The translations under genes were made by a program, and so were the position numbers. Below the pieces are notes generated by a model. The model was not told where the DNA came from. It made no database searches and saw nothing but the letters and a program-made list of their open reading frames with translations. A DNA stretch of 64,000 nt, from the NCBI GenBank assembly GCA_039822045.1, contig JBCBMY010000005.1:248001-312000 (forward strand), in the 5' to 3' direction. Positions 15,524-25,699 of this stretch are shown piece by piece. This DNA is from HLUCCA09 sp039822045. Lineage in GTDB: Bacteria > Pseudomonadota > Alphaproteobacteria > Rhodobacterales > Rhodobacteraceae. The first letter of the stretch is position 1. Each line of letters starts with the position of its first letter.

Positions 15524-18500
15524 ATGATACGGCGTGGGCTTGTCTCATCCGTCTCCGTACTTGGACTGATGGCGGGGCTCGCTTCGGCGGAGCCGTTGCC
15601 AACGGGCGGAGTCGTTGCGAACGGCAATGTGGCGATTGCGACGCCCACGGCCAATCAGATGACGATCACGCAAGGGTCGGACCGTGCTGTCGTCAACTGG
15701 AACTCCTTCTCGATCGGGCGCGAGGCGACGGTCGATATCCAGCAGCCCGGTAGCAGCAGTGCCATCCTGAACCGCGTCACGGGCGATACGACGAGCCGGA
15801 TCCACGGTCAGCTAAACGCCAATGGACAGGTCTTTGTTGTTAATCCCAACGGGGTCTTCATCGGCCGGAACGGGCGGATCAACACGGGTGGCTTCGTTGC
15901 CTCGACGCTCGGTATCGACAACCAGGATTTCATAGACGGGCGCCTCAGCTTCGGCAATTCGGGCAAGCCCGGGAAGGTCGAAAACCGGGGGACCATCGAT
16001 GTCGTCCCAGGCGGCTACGTCGCCCTGATGGGCGGGCAGGTCAGAAACTCCGGCGTCATCAGTGTGCCGCTTGGAAAGGTGGGATTGGCGGCCGCGTCGT
16101 CGGTGACGCTCGACCCGGCAGGCGATGGCTTCCTGCAGATCGGCGTGTCCGAGGATAGCGGCGACGAAACCCTTGATGCGATTGTCGAGAACTCCGGCGA
16201 AATCCGAGCCAACGGCGGGCGGGTCGAGATTGCCGCAGCATCGGCACGCAAGGCCGCGCGCCAAGTCGTCAACATGTCCGGCGTCATTGAGGCGCGCTCG
16301 GTGAGTGGGCGCTCCGGAAACGTGTTTCTCGGCGGCGGCTGGGGCGGAGGCGGCGGCGCGGCGAAGGTGGTCGTGACCGGTCGGATCGACGCATCAGCGG
16401 TAGCGACCGTTGTCGATACATCGCCGCGCCCGGCCCCCAGGCGGCAGCGCGGGGGTGACGTCACGATCGTTGGCGAGCAGATCACCCTAGCTGGATCAGA
16501 GATCCGTGCCGATGGCGACGGGGCGGGCGAGGGTGGTCTCATCAGGATCGGTGGCGACCTGCGGGGCCAGGGCAGCCTTCCGAACGCAGAAACGACCCTT
16601 GTCGATGCGTCATCCGTTATCTCCGCGGACGGCGGGACATCAGGCGATGGCGGTCGGGTCATCCTGTGGGCCGACGCCGACACCGATTTTGCCGGCCAGA
16701 TTTCTGCGCGGGGCGGTGCCCTGGGCGGTGACGGCGGGTTCGCTGAAGTCTCAGGCAAAGTAGACCTGCGCTTCAGCGGCAGCGCCGATTTGCGGGCGCC
16801 GAACGGCGCGTTCGGGACCCTGTTGATGGACCCCGAGAACTACACCGTTCCCGGCACGATCTCGGTGACGGACCTGCAGGCGCAGCTTGAACTAGGAAAC
16901 GTGGAAACGGACACAACAGCGGACGCTGGACAGGACGGCGACGTCATTCTCGGCACCGATCCAGGTTCACCCATCTCGCTCTCTTGGTCTGCGTCGACCG
17001 AACTGTTTCTGAACGCAACGAACGCCATTACGGTCAACGCATCGATCTCGGCACCGAACGGCGGGCTGCGCTTCGCCGCTCTAGGCGCCATCGACGAGAC
17101 GGGCCAAATCACGGTCAACCCGACACAAACGATTACTGTAAACACGCTCGCCATTGATCAAGGCCTGTGGGACCAGGTCGGCTCGCTAACAACCTTGAAC
17201 GTTACGGACTTCGCCCTGAACAACAGCATCAGCGGTGCTGGATTCCTTCGCGCGACGGGCGGCGATGGATCGTCCGGTTCCCCCTATGTCATAGCGGACG
17301 CGTTTGGCCTGCAAGGCGTCGGATCGGTGGGCTTCGAAACGCAGCAGTTTCAGCTCGCGGGCAATATCGACGCATCCGGTACGGCGAACTGGAACGTGGA
17401 CGAGGGGGAAGCACAGGGTTTCGCAATCATCCCGTTTTTCTCCGGCACCCTCGACGGAAATCGGAATACCGTTACGGGCCTGACGATCAACCGCCCCGAC
17501 GAGACGGGCGGGATGTTCCAAGATATTGAAGGCGGAACCGTCCGAAGCCTCCAGATCGCAGATGCGCGGGTTCAGACATTCCAGGGCGGGATCCTCGCAC
17601 ACCTCAATGGCGGGCGGATCGAAGCGGTCTCAGTTGCCGGCTCTTACGAAGCGCTGGGGTCCGGCCCCCTCGAGATCGGCGGGCTCGTCGGGATCAACGG
17701 CGACGTGGAAGGCTCTGATGGCACGATCGTTGACAGTTTCTCAACGGCTTCGGTGACGCTGACGACACCGGAGGACGAGGTTGGGGTCGCGGCCGATATC
17801 GGGGGCCTTGTCGGCGTCAACGACGTTGGTGTCATCGAGAGATCACATGCGACTGGGACAGTGACGGCCGTAGATAGGACACCCAGCGCCACTCTTCGCC
17901 TCGGCGGTTTAGTGGGGTGGAACCTGTCCGAAATCTACTCCTCCTATGCGCGGGGCGATGTCACAGCCAGCGGCATGGGGAGCAACATCACCGCGGGCGG
18001 GCTGGCAGGGCGAAACGATTTCGCGGAGATCATCGACAGCTCCTACTCGACCGGCGCACCGAGTGGATCCGGGGGCTCCGTCACGCTCGGTGGGCTGATC
18101 GGAACCGGATCGAGCACCGTAAGCCAATCCTATTTCGACAGCGAGACCTCGGGGCTAACCACGAGCGCAGGCGGAACGCCGCTCACTACGGCGGACTTCC
18201 AAGACACCGATACCTTCTTTGCCAACAACAGCGCCGCTTGGGACTTTGTAAACTCGTGGGCGCCTGGGGCATCGGGCTCCTACCCGGAGAACTATACGAC
18301 CAGCCCCGTGGTCTTCGTGCTGCCCGATGATTTCTCAGTTCAGTATGGCCAGACCGATACGGCGTCGACGACCGGCAGCATCCGTGGCGGCAGCTCGCTT
18401 TACGCCTTTGGGCCGGTTGGGGATACGCTGGACACGTCGGGCGTTCTGTCCGATCTCTCAATCTCAAGCCCGCTGGTGGGCGAGCAGGACTTCACTGTCA

Positions 18501-21500
18501 CGGCGACAAGCCTCACCTCAACGCTTGGCGAGAGCTTTCGCGTGGTTTCCCTCACTGAACAGGCCACGATCACCCCGGCTCCACTAACGATCACGGCCGA
18601 CGATCAGTCGAAGGTCTATGGCACCGATCTCACCTTCGACGGAACGGAGTTCACGACGTCCGGGTTGGTGACGGCGAACGGCGATACGGTCGACAGTGTG
18701 ACATTGGCCAGCGACGGTACGGCCGTCGCGGCGGGCGTCGCCGACAGCCCCTACGCGATCACGGGTTCGGCGGCGACGGGCACGGGCCTTGCGAACTACA
18801 CGATCACCTATGTCGACGGCGCGCTGACGGTGACGCCGGCGCCGCTGACGATCACAGCCAATGACCAGTCGAAGGTGTACGGCACGGAATTCACCTTCGA
18901 TGGGACGGAGTTCACGACGTCCGGGCTGGTGGCGGACACGGACGATTCGGTCGACGGCGTGACGCTTGCGAGTACCGGCGCTGCGGCCGCGGCTGATGTT
19001 GCCGGGAGCCCGTATGCGATCACGGGCTCCGAGGCGACGGGCACGGGCCTTGCGAACTACACCATCACCTATGTCGACGGCGCGCTGACCGTGACCCCGG
19101 CGCCCCTGACGATCACGGCCGACGACCAGTCGAAGGTGTACGGCACGGATCTTGCGTTCGATGGGACCGAGTTCACCACGTCGGGGCTGATTACAGCCAA
19201 CGGCGACACGGTCGACAGCGTGACCCTAGCCAGCACCGGCGCAGCGGCAGCGGCCGACGTCGCGGGCAGCCCCTACGCGATCACGGGCTCGAACGCGACC
19301 GGCACAGGGATCGGCAACTACACCATCACCTTCGTTGACGGGGCGCTGACGGTGACGCCCGCTGCGCTGACCATCACGGCCAACGACCAGTCGAAGACCT
19401 ATGGTACCGATCTCGCCTTCGACGGTACCGAGTTCACAACGTCCGGGTTGGTGACGGCCAATGGCGACACGGTCGATGATGTCACTCTGGCCAGCACCGG
19501 CGCCGTGGCCGCGGCCGACGTCGCCGGCAGCCCCTACGTGATCACGGGCTCCGAGGCGACGGGCACGGGCCTGGCCAACTACACGATCACCTATGTCGAT
19601 GGAGCGCTGACGGTGACGCCAGCGCCGCTGACGATCACAGCCAATGACCAGTCGAAGGTCTATGGCACCGGTGTCACCTTCGATGGGACGGAGTTCACGA
19701 CGTCGGGGCTGGTGACGGACACGGACGACTCGGTCGACGGCGTGACGCTCGCGAGTACCGGCGCTGCGGCCTCGGCGGGCGTCGCCGACAGCCCCTATGC
19801 GATCACGGGCTCGAACGCGACCGGCACGGGCCTTGCGAACTACACGATAACCTATGTCGACGGCGCGCTGACCGTGACCCCGGCGCCCCTGACGATCACG
19901 GCCGACGATCAGTCGAAGACCTACGGCACGGATCTTGCGTTCGACGGGACCGAGTTCACCACGTCGGGGTTGATTACAGCCAACGGCGACACGGTCGACA
20001 GCGTGACCCTGGCCAGCACCGGTGCAGCGGCTGCGGCAGACGTCGCGGGCAGCCCCTACGCGATCACGGGCTCGAACGCGACCGGCACGGGGATCGGAAA
20101 CTACACCATCACTTTCGTAGACGGGGCGCTGACGGTGACGCCCGCTGCGCTGACCATCACGGCCAACGACCAGTCGAAGACCTATGGTACCGATCTCGCC
20201 TTCGACGGGACCGAATTCACAACGTCCGGGTTGGTGACGGCCAACGGCGACACGGTCGACAATGTCACTCTGGCGAGCACCGGCGCCGTGGCCGCGGCCG
20301 ACGTCGCCGGCAGCCCCTATGTGATCACGGGCTCCGAGGCGACGGGCACGGGCCTTGCGAACTACACGATCACCTATGTCGACGGTGCACTGACGGTGAC
20401 CCCGGCACCTTTGACAATTACGGCCGACGACCAGTCGAAGGTCTATGGCACCGGCGTTATCTTCGATGGGACGGAGTTTACGACGTCCGGGCTGGTGACG
20501 GCCAATGGCGATACGGTCGACGGCGTGACGCTGGGAAGCGCCGGTGCGGTGGCCTCGGCGGACGTCGCCGACAGCCCCTATGCGATCACGGGCTCCGAGG
20601 CGACCGGCACGGGCCTTGCGAACTACACCATCACCTATGTCGACGGCGCGCTGACCGTGACCCTAGCGCCCCTGACGATCACGATCGATGACCAGAGCAA
20701 GCTCTATGGCACCGATGTCACCTTTGACGGGACAGAGTTTACGGCGTCGGGGTTGGTGGCGGACAGCGACGATACGGTGGACAGCGTGACGCTTGCAAGC
20801 GCAGGCGCGGCGGCCACGGCGGCCGTCGCTGACAGTCCCTATGCGATCACTGGGTCAAATGCCACAGGCACAGGGATCGGAAACTACGCCATCACCTTCG
20901 TCGACGGGGCGCTGACGGTGACCCCAGTGGCCCTGACGATCACGGCCGACGATCAGTCGAAGGTCTATGGCACGAGTGTCACCTTCGACGGGACGGAGTT
21001 CACGACGTCGGGGCTTGTGGCGGCGAACGGCGACACGGTCGACAGTGTGACATTGGCGAGCGACGGTACGGACGTCGCTGCGGACGTCGCGGACAGCCCC
21101 TATGTGATCACGGCCTCAAACGCGTCGGGCACTGGCATTGGAAACTACACCATAACCTATGTCGACGGGGCTTTGACGGTAGCCCCGGCGGCACTGACGA
21201 TCACGGCCGATGACCAGAGCAAAGTCTACGGCACCGATGTCACGTTCGACGGGACCGAGTTCGCAACATCTGGGTTGGTAACGGCGAACGGCGACGCCGT
21301 GGGCAGTGTGACGCTCGCGAGTACCGGCGCTGCAGCCGCGGCGGACGTGGCAAACAGCCCCTACGCAATCACGGCCTCCGAGGCGACAGGTACCGGCCTT
21401 GCGAACTACACCATCACCTTTGTCGACGGTGCGCTGTCGGTGACCCCGGCGCCCCTGACGATCACGGCCGACGACCAGTCGAAGGCATTCGGCACGGATT

Positions 21501-22558
21501 TCAGCTTCGACGGGACCGAGTTCTCAGCCTCGGGGCTGGTGACAGCCAATGGCGACACTGTGGACAGCGTGACACTGACCAGCGACGGGGCGGCGGCCGA
21601 GGCGGACGCTGCAAACAGTCCCTATGCAATCACGGGATCAAACGCGACCGGCACCGCGATCGGCAACTACACCATCACCTTCGTTGACGGAGCCCTGACG
21701 GTGACCTCAGCGGCCCCAGACGATCCGACAATCACCGAACCAGACAGTCTGCCGCCGCCACCACCACCGGTCGTCATTCCAGGTGCGGATACGGTCATTG
21801 ACCTCCCGGTCTTCCGTGAGGTTCTCGTCGCAAGCAATTCGGCCGACAATGGCGCGACCCCAACAGCAACAGCGGTCGCATCAAGCACATCGTCTGCTGG
21901 CGGGACGGAGTCCGAAGTTCTCTCAGCGAGTAGTAGTGCGACGGGAGGGGGCACGGAGCAAGATGCCGGCACGGTCGCTGCGCGTCCTTCGTCTGGCACT
22001 GAAGGTGGGACCGAGCCGCTCTCTGCAGGAGGTGGCGTCAGGGACTCCGACTCGGCGTCGGCAAGCCAATCGTCCGACCTGGAGCAGGCTGAGGAGACGC
22101 TTGCCGTCGTCACCGAGATGTCTACGGAGTTCGAATTGCGCGCAGACTCCTGCTCAGGCACACAGGAGAACGTCACGGAGTATCTCGCTTGCCTCGCGGA
22201 TGCGCTGGAAGACTTCTCTGACGAGCTGACCCAGATCGTCGAGGATCTTCCACCCGGCCTGGAATCTGTGGCCGAGATCGTGCGGACGGCCAGTCGCGAC
22301 ATTGCGAACGCTAACGAGATAGCGCGCCAGCGCCTTGGCGAGGCCACCAGCGATGCCGAACGGGAGGCGATCCGGCGCGAGGCGCTCAATGCGGCCACCG
22401 CTTCGATCCAGACCGCGCAGGAGGAAATTCGCAAGACTATCGAACTTGTGAGGGCAGAGGACCCGGAACTTGCTAGATTGCAGCGTGCCCAAGGTGAGAC
22501 AGTGCTGGTAGCCGTTGCGACAGTTGAAACGGGGCTGTCCCGGGCGACAGGTCTATAG
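15524..22558 (+). CDS. TpsA exoprotein: filamentous-haemagglutinin N-domain, GLUG and MBG repeats
   Basis: A 2344-residue secreted adhesin-like protein. The signal peptide (1-22) is followed by the TPS recognition domain (about 23-140: NQMTITQGSDRAVVNWNSFS, VFVVNPNGVFIGRNGRINTG). Next come beta-helix sequence to about 540, GLUG-type turns (GGLVGINGD, GGLVGVNDVG, GGLVGWNLS; about 690-860), twelve 87-residue MBG-like repeats (about 1019-2062), a Pro stretch (PPPPPPVV), a Ser/Thr/Ala-rich low-complexity region and a helical tail with two cysteines. GAGGGG precedes the ATG. It pairs with the TpsB gene upstream. Surface adhesion or biofilm function is inferred from the family. No toxin domain is seen at the C-terminus. 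Confidence 0.93.
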   Translation: MIRRGLVSSVSVLGLMAGLASAEPLPTGGVVANGNVAIATPTANQMTITQGSDRAVVNWNSFSIGREATVDIQQPGSSSAILNRVTGDTTSRIHGQLNANGQVFVVNPNGVFIGRNGRINTGGFVASTLGIDNQDFIDGRLSFGNSGKPGKVENRGTIDVVPGGYVALMGGQVRNSGVISVPLGKVGLAAASSVTLDPAGDGFLQIGVSEDSGDETLDAIVENSGEIRANGGRVEIAAASARKAARQVVNMSGVIEARSVSGRSGNVFLGGGWGGGGGAAKVVVTGRIDASAVATVVDTSPRPAPRRQRGGDVTIVGEQITLAGSEIRADGDGAGEGGLIRIGGDLRGQGSLPNAETTLVDASSVISADGGTSGDGGRVILWADADTDFAGQISARGGALGGDGGFAEVSGKVDLRFSGSADLRAPNGAFGTLLMDPENYTVPGTISVTDLQAQLELGNVETDTTADAGQDGDVILGTDPGSPISLSWSASTELFLNATNAITVNASISAPNGGLRFAALGAIDETGQITVNPTQTITVNTLAIDQGLWDQVGSLTTLNVTDFALNNSISGAGFLRATGGDGSSGSPYVIADAFGLQGVGSVGFETQQFQLAGNIDASGTANWNVDEGEAQGFAIIPFFSGTLDGNRNTVTGLTINRPDETGGMFQDIEGGTVRSLQIADARVQTFQGGILAHLNGGRIEAVSVAGSYEALGSGPLEIGGLVGINGDVEGSDGTIVDSFSTASVTLTTPEDEVGVAADIGGLVGVNDVGVIERSHATGTVTAVDRTPSATLRLGGLVGWNLSEIYSSYARGDVTASGMGSNITAGGLAGRNDFAEIIDSSYSTGAPSGSGGSVTLGGLIGTGSSTVSQSYFDSETSGLTTSAGGTPLTTADFQDTDTFFANNSAAWDFVNSWAPGASGSYPENYTTSPVVFVLPDDFSVQYGQTDTASTTGSIRGGSSLYAFGPVGDTLDTSGVLSDLSISSPLVGEQDFTVTATSLTSTLGESFRVVSLTEQATITPAPLTITADDQSKVYGTDLTFDGTEFTTSGLVTANGDTVDSVTLASDGTAVAAGVADSPYAITGSAATGTGLANYTITYVDGALTVTPAPLTITANDQSKVYGTEFTFDGTEFTTSGLVADTDDSVDGVTLASTGAAAAADVAGSPYAITGSEATGTGLANYTITYVDGALTVTPAPLTITADDQSKVYGTDLAFDGTEFTTSGLITANGDTVDSVTLASTGAAAAADVAGSPYAITGSNATGTGIGNYTITFVDGALTVTPAALTITANDQSKTYGTDLAFDGTEFTTSGLVTANGDTVDDVTLASTGAVAAADVAGSPYVITGSEATGTGLANYTITYVDGALTVTPAPLTITANDQSKVYGTGVTFDGTEFTTSGLVTDTDDSVDGVTLASTGAAASAGVADSPYAITGSNATGTGLANYTITYVDGALTVTPAPLTITADDQSKTYGTDLAFDGTEFTTSGLITANGDTVDSVTLASTGAAAAADVAGSPYAITGSNATGTGIGNYTITFVDGALTVTPAALTITANDQSKTYGTDLAFDGTEFTTSGLVTANGDTVDNVTLASTGAVAAADVAGSPYVITGSEATGTGLANYTITYVDGALTVTPAPLTITADDQSKVYGTGVIFDGTEFTTSGLVTANGDTVDGVTLGSAGAVASADVADSPYAITGSEATGTGLANYTITYVDGALTVTLAPLTITIDDQSKLYGTDVTFDGTEFTASGLVADSDDTVDSVTLASAGAAATAAVADSPYAITGSNATGTGIGNYAITFVDGALTVTPVALTITADDQSKVYGTSVTFDGTEFTTSGLVAANGDTVDSVTLASDGTDVAADVADSPYVITASNASGTGIGNYTITYVDGALTVAPAALTITADDQSKVYGTDVTFDGTEFATSGLVTANGDAVGSVTLASTGAAAAADVANSPYAITASEATGTGLANYTITFVDGALSVTPAPLTITADDQSKAFGTDFSFDGTEFSASGLVTANGDTVDSVTLTSDGAAAEADAANSPYAITGSNATGTAIGNYTITFVDGALTVTSAAPDDPTITEPDSLPPPPPPVVIPGADTVIDLPVFREVLVASNSADNGATPTATAVASSTSSAGGTESEVLSASSSATGGGTEQDAGTVAARPSSGTEGGTEPLSAGGGVRDSDSASASQSSDLEQAEETLAVVTEMSTEFELRADSCSGTQENVTEYLACLADALEDFSDELTQIVEDLPPGLESVAEIVRTASRDIANANEIARQRLGEATSDAEREAIRREALNAATASIQTAQEEIRKTIELVRAEDPELARLQRAQGETVLVAVATVETGLSRATGL
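18578..21709 (+). repeat. Twelve tandem 261-bp coding repeats (87 aa each)
   Basis: Repeats start APLTITADDQSK and end GALTVTP. The repeat Gln codon recurs at 18605, 18866 and 19127, exactly 261 bp apart, and the same spacing carries twelve units to 21709. Units 2-3-4 and 5-6-7 resemble each other more than their neighbours, showing a 783-bp three-unit duplication. The last unit is divergent (QSKAFGTDFSF). Confidence 0.92.
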
Positions 22559-22573
22559 CGTCGGAGAGCAGCA

Positions 22574-24511
22574 TTGCGGACTTTCAGCCTCGTTGTTGCG
22601 GCGATCTTTCTCTTTGTTGCGCCCGGCGCCGGGTGGGCCGAGAACCGTGTTGCGCTGGTTATTGGAAACTCGAGCTATCGGCACGTCGCGGCGCTCAAAA
22701 ACCCAACCAACGATGCATCCGACGTCTCCGTTGCGTTAGAGAGCCTCGGGTTCGACGTTATTCTCGGCATCGATCAGTCGCGTCAGGAGATGCTCGACCG
22801 AGTGGCGGAATTCGAGGACCGGGGGGCGGACGCTGAGGTCGCTCTTCTGTTCTTCGCTGGGCATGGGTTTCAGGTCGATGGCCGGAACTTTCTGATCCCG
22901 GTGGATTCCCGGATCGCACGGCGTGGTGACATTTCCGATCAGACAATCGCACTCGACGAGATCCTGGAGCGGATGGAGAGTTTCAGAGGTCTGAAGCTCG
23001 TGTTCCTAGACGCGTGTCGCGACAATCCATTCGAAGACCGGTCGGACGGGATCGGAGACGGGCTGGCGAGAGTAGGCAGTGCAGCCGACTTCCTGTTTGC
23101 CTATGCCACTCAGCCGGACAACGTGGCCTACGACGGCACTGGCCGGAACAGCTTCTTCACGGAAGCGCTTCTCAGCCACATCCATTTTCCTGACCAGGAC
23201 GTTTCGGATCTGATGATAAACGTGCGCAAGGACGTGCTGGCCGCAACCGGTGGCAAGCAAATTCCGTGGGAAAACTCTTCCCTGACGCGCCAGTTCCAGT
23301 TCGACAGCAGCCCCGCCATTGCGTCCGACGAGACCATTCTGTGGCAGATCGCGGTGGCAACGGAAGATCCCAGCCTGATGAACTTCTACATGCGCAAGTA
23401 TCCCGATGGCGCGCATGTCGATGCCGTCATGTCGTACCTTTCAGACGGCTCGGGCGTGCCAGGCGGTTCTGGTGTGACGCGCAACACTCAGCCTGGGATT
23501 TCGCAAGACACCGAAGAGATCTTCTGGAGACTGGCACAGCGGAGCCGAGCGCGGCCTCTCTTGGAGCAGTATATCGAGCGCTTTCCGGATGGCTCTTACG
23601 CCGAGGAGGCATCTCGCCTCGTCGCGACCCTCCCGCAAGCTGACGACGCAAGCATGGGCGCGCTCTGCGAACGGCTGGCCACCCATCCGCGCGACAGGAC
23701 GGCGAAAACGTCGGGAGTACCCTTCGCTCGACTGCAAGAGAATGCAATTGCCGCCATTCAGGCCTGCAGCGCTGCCGCCAGCGAGTCTCCCGACCTCCCG
23801 CACTATCTCGCGCTCTTGGCCCGTGCGACCGCTGCGACGGGCGATCTCGACCGGGCAGTCACGCTGTATCGCCAGGCGACGGAACGAGGTGATCTGCGCG
23901 CGATGGTGAGCCTTGCGTTCCTCTACGAGACAGGAACGGGGGTTGACCAGGACCCCGCCCGGGCCCTTGCGCTTTATCAACAAGCAGCCGCCGGGGGCAG
24001 CCACGACGCAATGATCAACCTCGCCGTTTCGCTCTTTGAGGGCGACGGCATCACGCAGGACCCAGACCAAGCCATCGACCTGCTGCAGCGCGCCGCATCC
24101 GAGGGATCGGCAAAGGCCACCTACAATCTGGGCGTTCTCGGTCAGGATGGTCTCGTCGGCACGCCAGGCGATGCCTTGCGGAACTTCCTTTGGGCTGCGC
24201 GATATGGTGAGTATCTTGGTTATCGCTCCGCTGCAATTATGCTCGATGAGGGGAGAGGCGTGCCACCAGACCAAGAGTGGGCCGCAGATCTCCTTTTGCG
24301 CGGCGTGGCCTCCGATGCGGGCGAGTTGCTAGGTGAACTGACCGGACGCCCAGGCGACTGGTCGCAGGAAACGATAGCCTGGCTTCAAAGACGCCTCGGG
24401 GAAGCTGGCCACTATAGCGCGGAGATCGACGGCCTATCGGGCCCGGCGTTCGATGCGGCACTGACCCTTTGGAGAAACGGTGGGTTCTCCCCCGCCGTGT
24501 TGAGGCACTAG
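22574..24511 (+). CDS. Secreted caspase-fold peptidase (C14) with Sel1 repeats and peptidoglycan-binding-like end
   Basis: A 645-residue protein from a TTG start with GGAG about eight bases upstream, 15 bases after the tpsA stop. The signal peptide ends near residue 23. The caspase-like domain (about 25-245) has RVALVIGNSSY, LLFFAGHGFQ with catalytic His97 and LVFLDACRDNPF with catalytic Cys148. After a linker, Sel1-type repeats span about 430-590 (AMVSLAFLYETGTGVDQD and similar). The end resembles a peptidoglycan-binding helix bundle (ETIAWLQRRLGEAGHYSAEI). Caspase/Sel1 proteins often accompany large surface proteins in this lineage. It may process TpsA or act in the periplasm. The substrate is unknown; bacterial members usually cleave after basic residues. 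Confidence 0.9.
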   Translation: MRTFSLVVAAIFLFVAPGAGWAENRVALVIGNSSYRHVAALKNPTNDASDVSVALESLGFDVILGIDQSRQEMLDRVAEFEDRGADAEVALLFFAGHGFQVDGRNFLIPVDSRIARRGDISDQTIALDEILERMESFRGLKLVFLDACRDNPFEDRSDGIGDGLARVGSAADFLFAYATQPDNVAYDGTGRNSFFTEALLSHIHFPDQDVSDLMINVRKDVLAATGGKQIPWENSSLTRQFQFDSSPAIASDETILWQIAVATEDPSLMNFYMRKYPDGAHVDAVMSYLSDGSGVPGGSGVTRNTQPGISQDTEEIFWRLAQRSRARPLLEQYIERFPDGSYAEEASRLVATLPQADDASMGALCERLATHPRDRTAKTSGVPFARLQENAIAAIQACSAAASESPDLPHYLALLARATAATGDLDRAVTLYRQATERGDLRAMVSLAFLYETGTGVDQDPARALALYQQAAAGGSHDAMINLAVSLFEGDGITQDPDQAIDLLQRAASEGSAKATYNLGVLGQDGLVGTPGDALRNFLWAARYGEYLGYRSAAIMLDEGRGVPPDQEWAADLLLRGVASDAGELLGELTGRPGDWSQETIAWLQRRLGEAGHYSAEIDGLSGPAFDAALTLWRNGGFSPAVLRH

Positions 24512-25699
24512 GACCTTACCACGGCAAAGGTGTAGTGACGCTGGAACTGCCCACTATGAGGATGGTCGGGGTTTCCGGTTGGTCTCAAGCAAGCCAAGGA
24601 ATGGCTCAGCCTCGCAGAGAGTTCAGAATTACGTACTGTCCTGAGCCGAATTTGTTCTGCGTGCGGGTTGGCCAATACCATGGATTGGCCCTCAGACCTT
24701 GGGACCGAAAGGGCGACCTCGACGAGGGAACCAAGCTGAAGGACGAGACAGGCGGAGCGATTTGTCAGTGTCTTTCCACTCGGGGTTTGGAGCAACAACG
24801 GCGCCAGATCGCGCCTGACTATGCCGAGGCAATCGTCAACGACCGCTTCTTGGTTGCGCGAACCTGGTCCAAACTTCGAAATGGCAATCGCCTACCAAGG
24901 TTTGGTAACAAGTGAGGCAATTGCCGCCGCAGGGATGAACGGGAACGACCGGCGAATATCGACGTCCTGGCGTTGATCTCCGCGGATCGAATGAACGCAG
25001 CCTGGCAGGCCGCGCAACGTATGCGTACCTGCGGCGCACGTGGTACCGCTAGCAATGTGGACCGGATCCTCGAGAGTGTCTCGCGACAGGGCGACTATCC
25101 TCATCGTCATCGACGGTCACCGAGTGAACCTCAGTTGGCTGGGCGGAGTCTCTGGCCTCCAAACGAAGAGCCACGGCGACGATCCTTCTTTCCAGACCGA
25201 CCGTATCATTGACCTCTAACGACTCGCCAGAATTGACGCGCGCCAATCATCGCTGGAATTCAAAGCCTTGCCAAAGGATGCCCCGTTCGGCTGTCCTACG
25301 CCCAGGTGATCGATCCCACGGACTAGTGGTGCGATCCAATCGATGGCTCGGACGGAGGCGCAATGGGACAAGTTCACAATGGCAGCGCCACAACCACTCA
25401 TGCTGTCCGTGGAAGGGGGCATCAATCCCAGGATTGCCGGGAGCCGAGTTTGAACCCGGCAATGGGACGGTTCGAGAAACAGTCCGAGCGGTCGCGTTCT
25501 TCAGGTGCGGTCACGACGAACGCTTGAACCACACGATCAAATACGCGTCCGTCAGACACTTCCACCGCGACAAAACGAACTGCTCTGGAACCACCTCGCC
25601 GGCATCCCTGAGGCCCAAGACTGCACTCGCCGTATCGGCGCACTCAGCGCCCTCGCGCTGTGCGAGCACATCTGAAAGAACTGAAGAAGCACGTAAGGC
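24512..25699. other. Gene-poor stretch with decayed sequence
   Basis: About 1.2 kb between the caspase gene and the broken glycoside hydrolase gene. No convincing intact gene occurs on either strand. One plus-strand frame (24469-24915) overlaps the caspase gene and resembles nothing. A transposase-like fragment lies near 25510-25570. Confidence 0.55.
25500..25680 (+). pseudogene. Possible transposase (integrase-core) remnant
   Basis: The frame at 25518-25565 reads ERLNHTIKYASVRHFH, close to the conserved block after the catalytic Glu in IS481/IS3-like transposases (roughly ERxNRTIKEATVxRFH). The flanking sequence in all frames has lost the rest of the domain. No terminal repeats were found. 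Confidence 0.3.

Noticed and set aside
18578..21709. Regularly spaced repeats that could suggest a CRISPR array
   Set aside because: The units are 261 bp, contiguous and coding in one frame; there are no spacers and no cas genes.
24469..24915. A 148-residue plus-strand frame after the caspase gene
   Set aside because: It starts inside the caspase gene, has no ribosome binding site and no recognisable motif.
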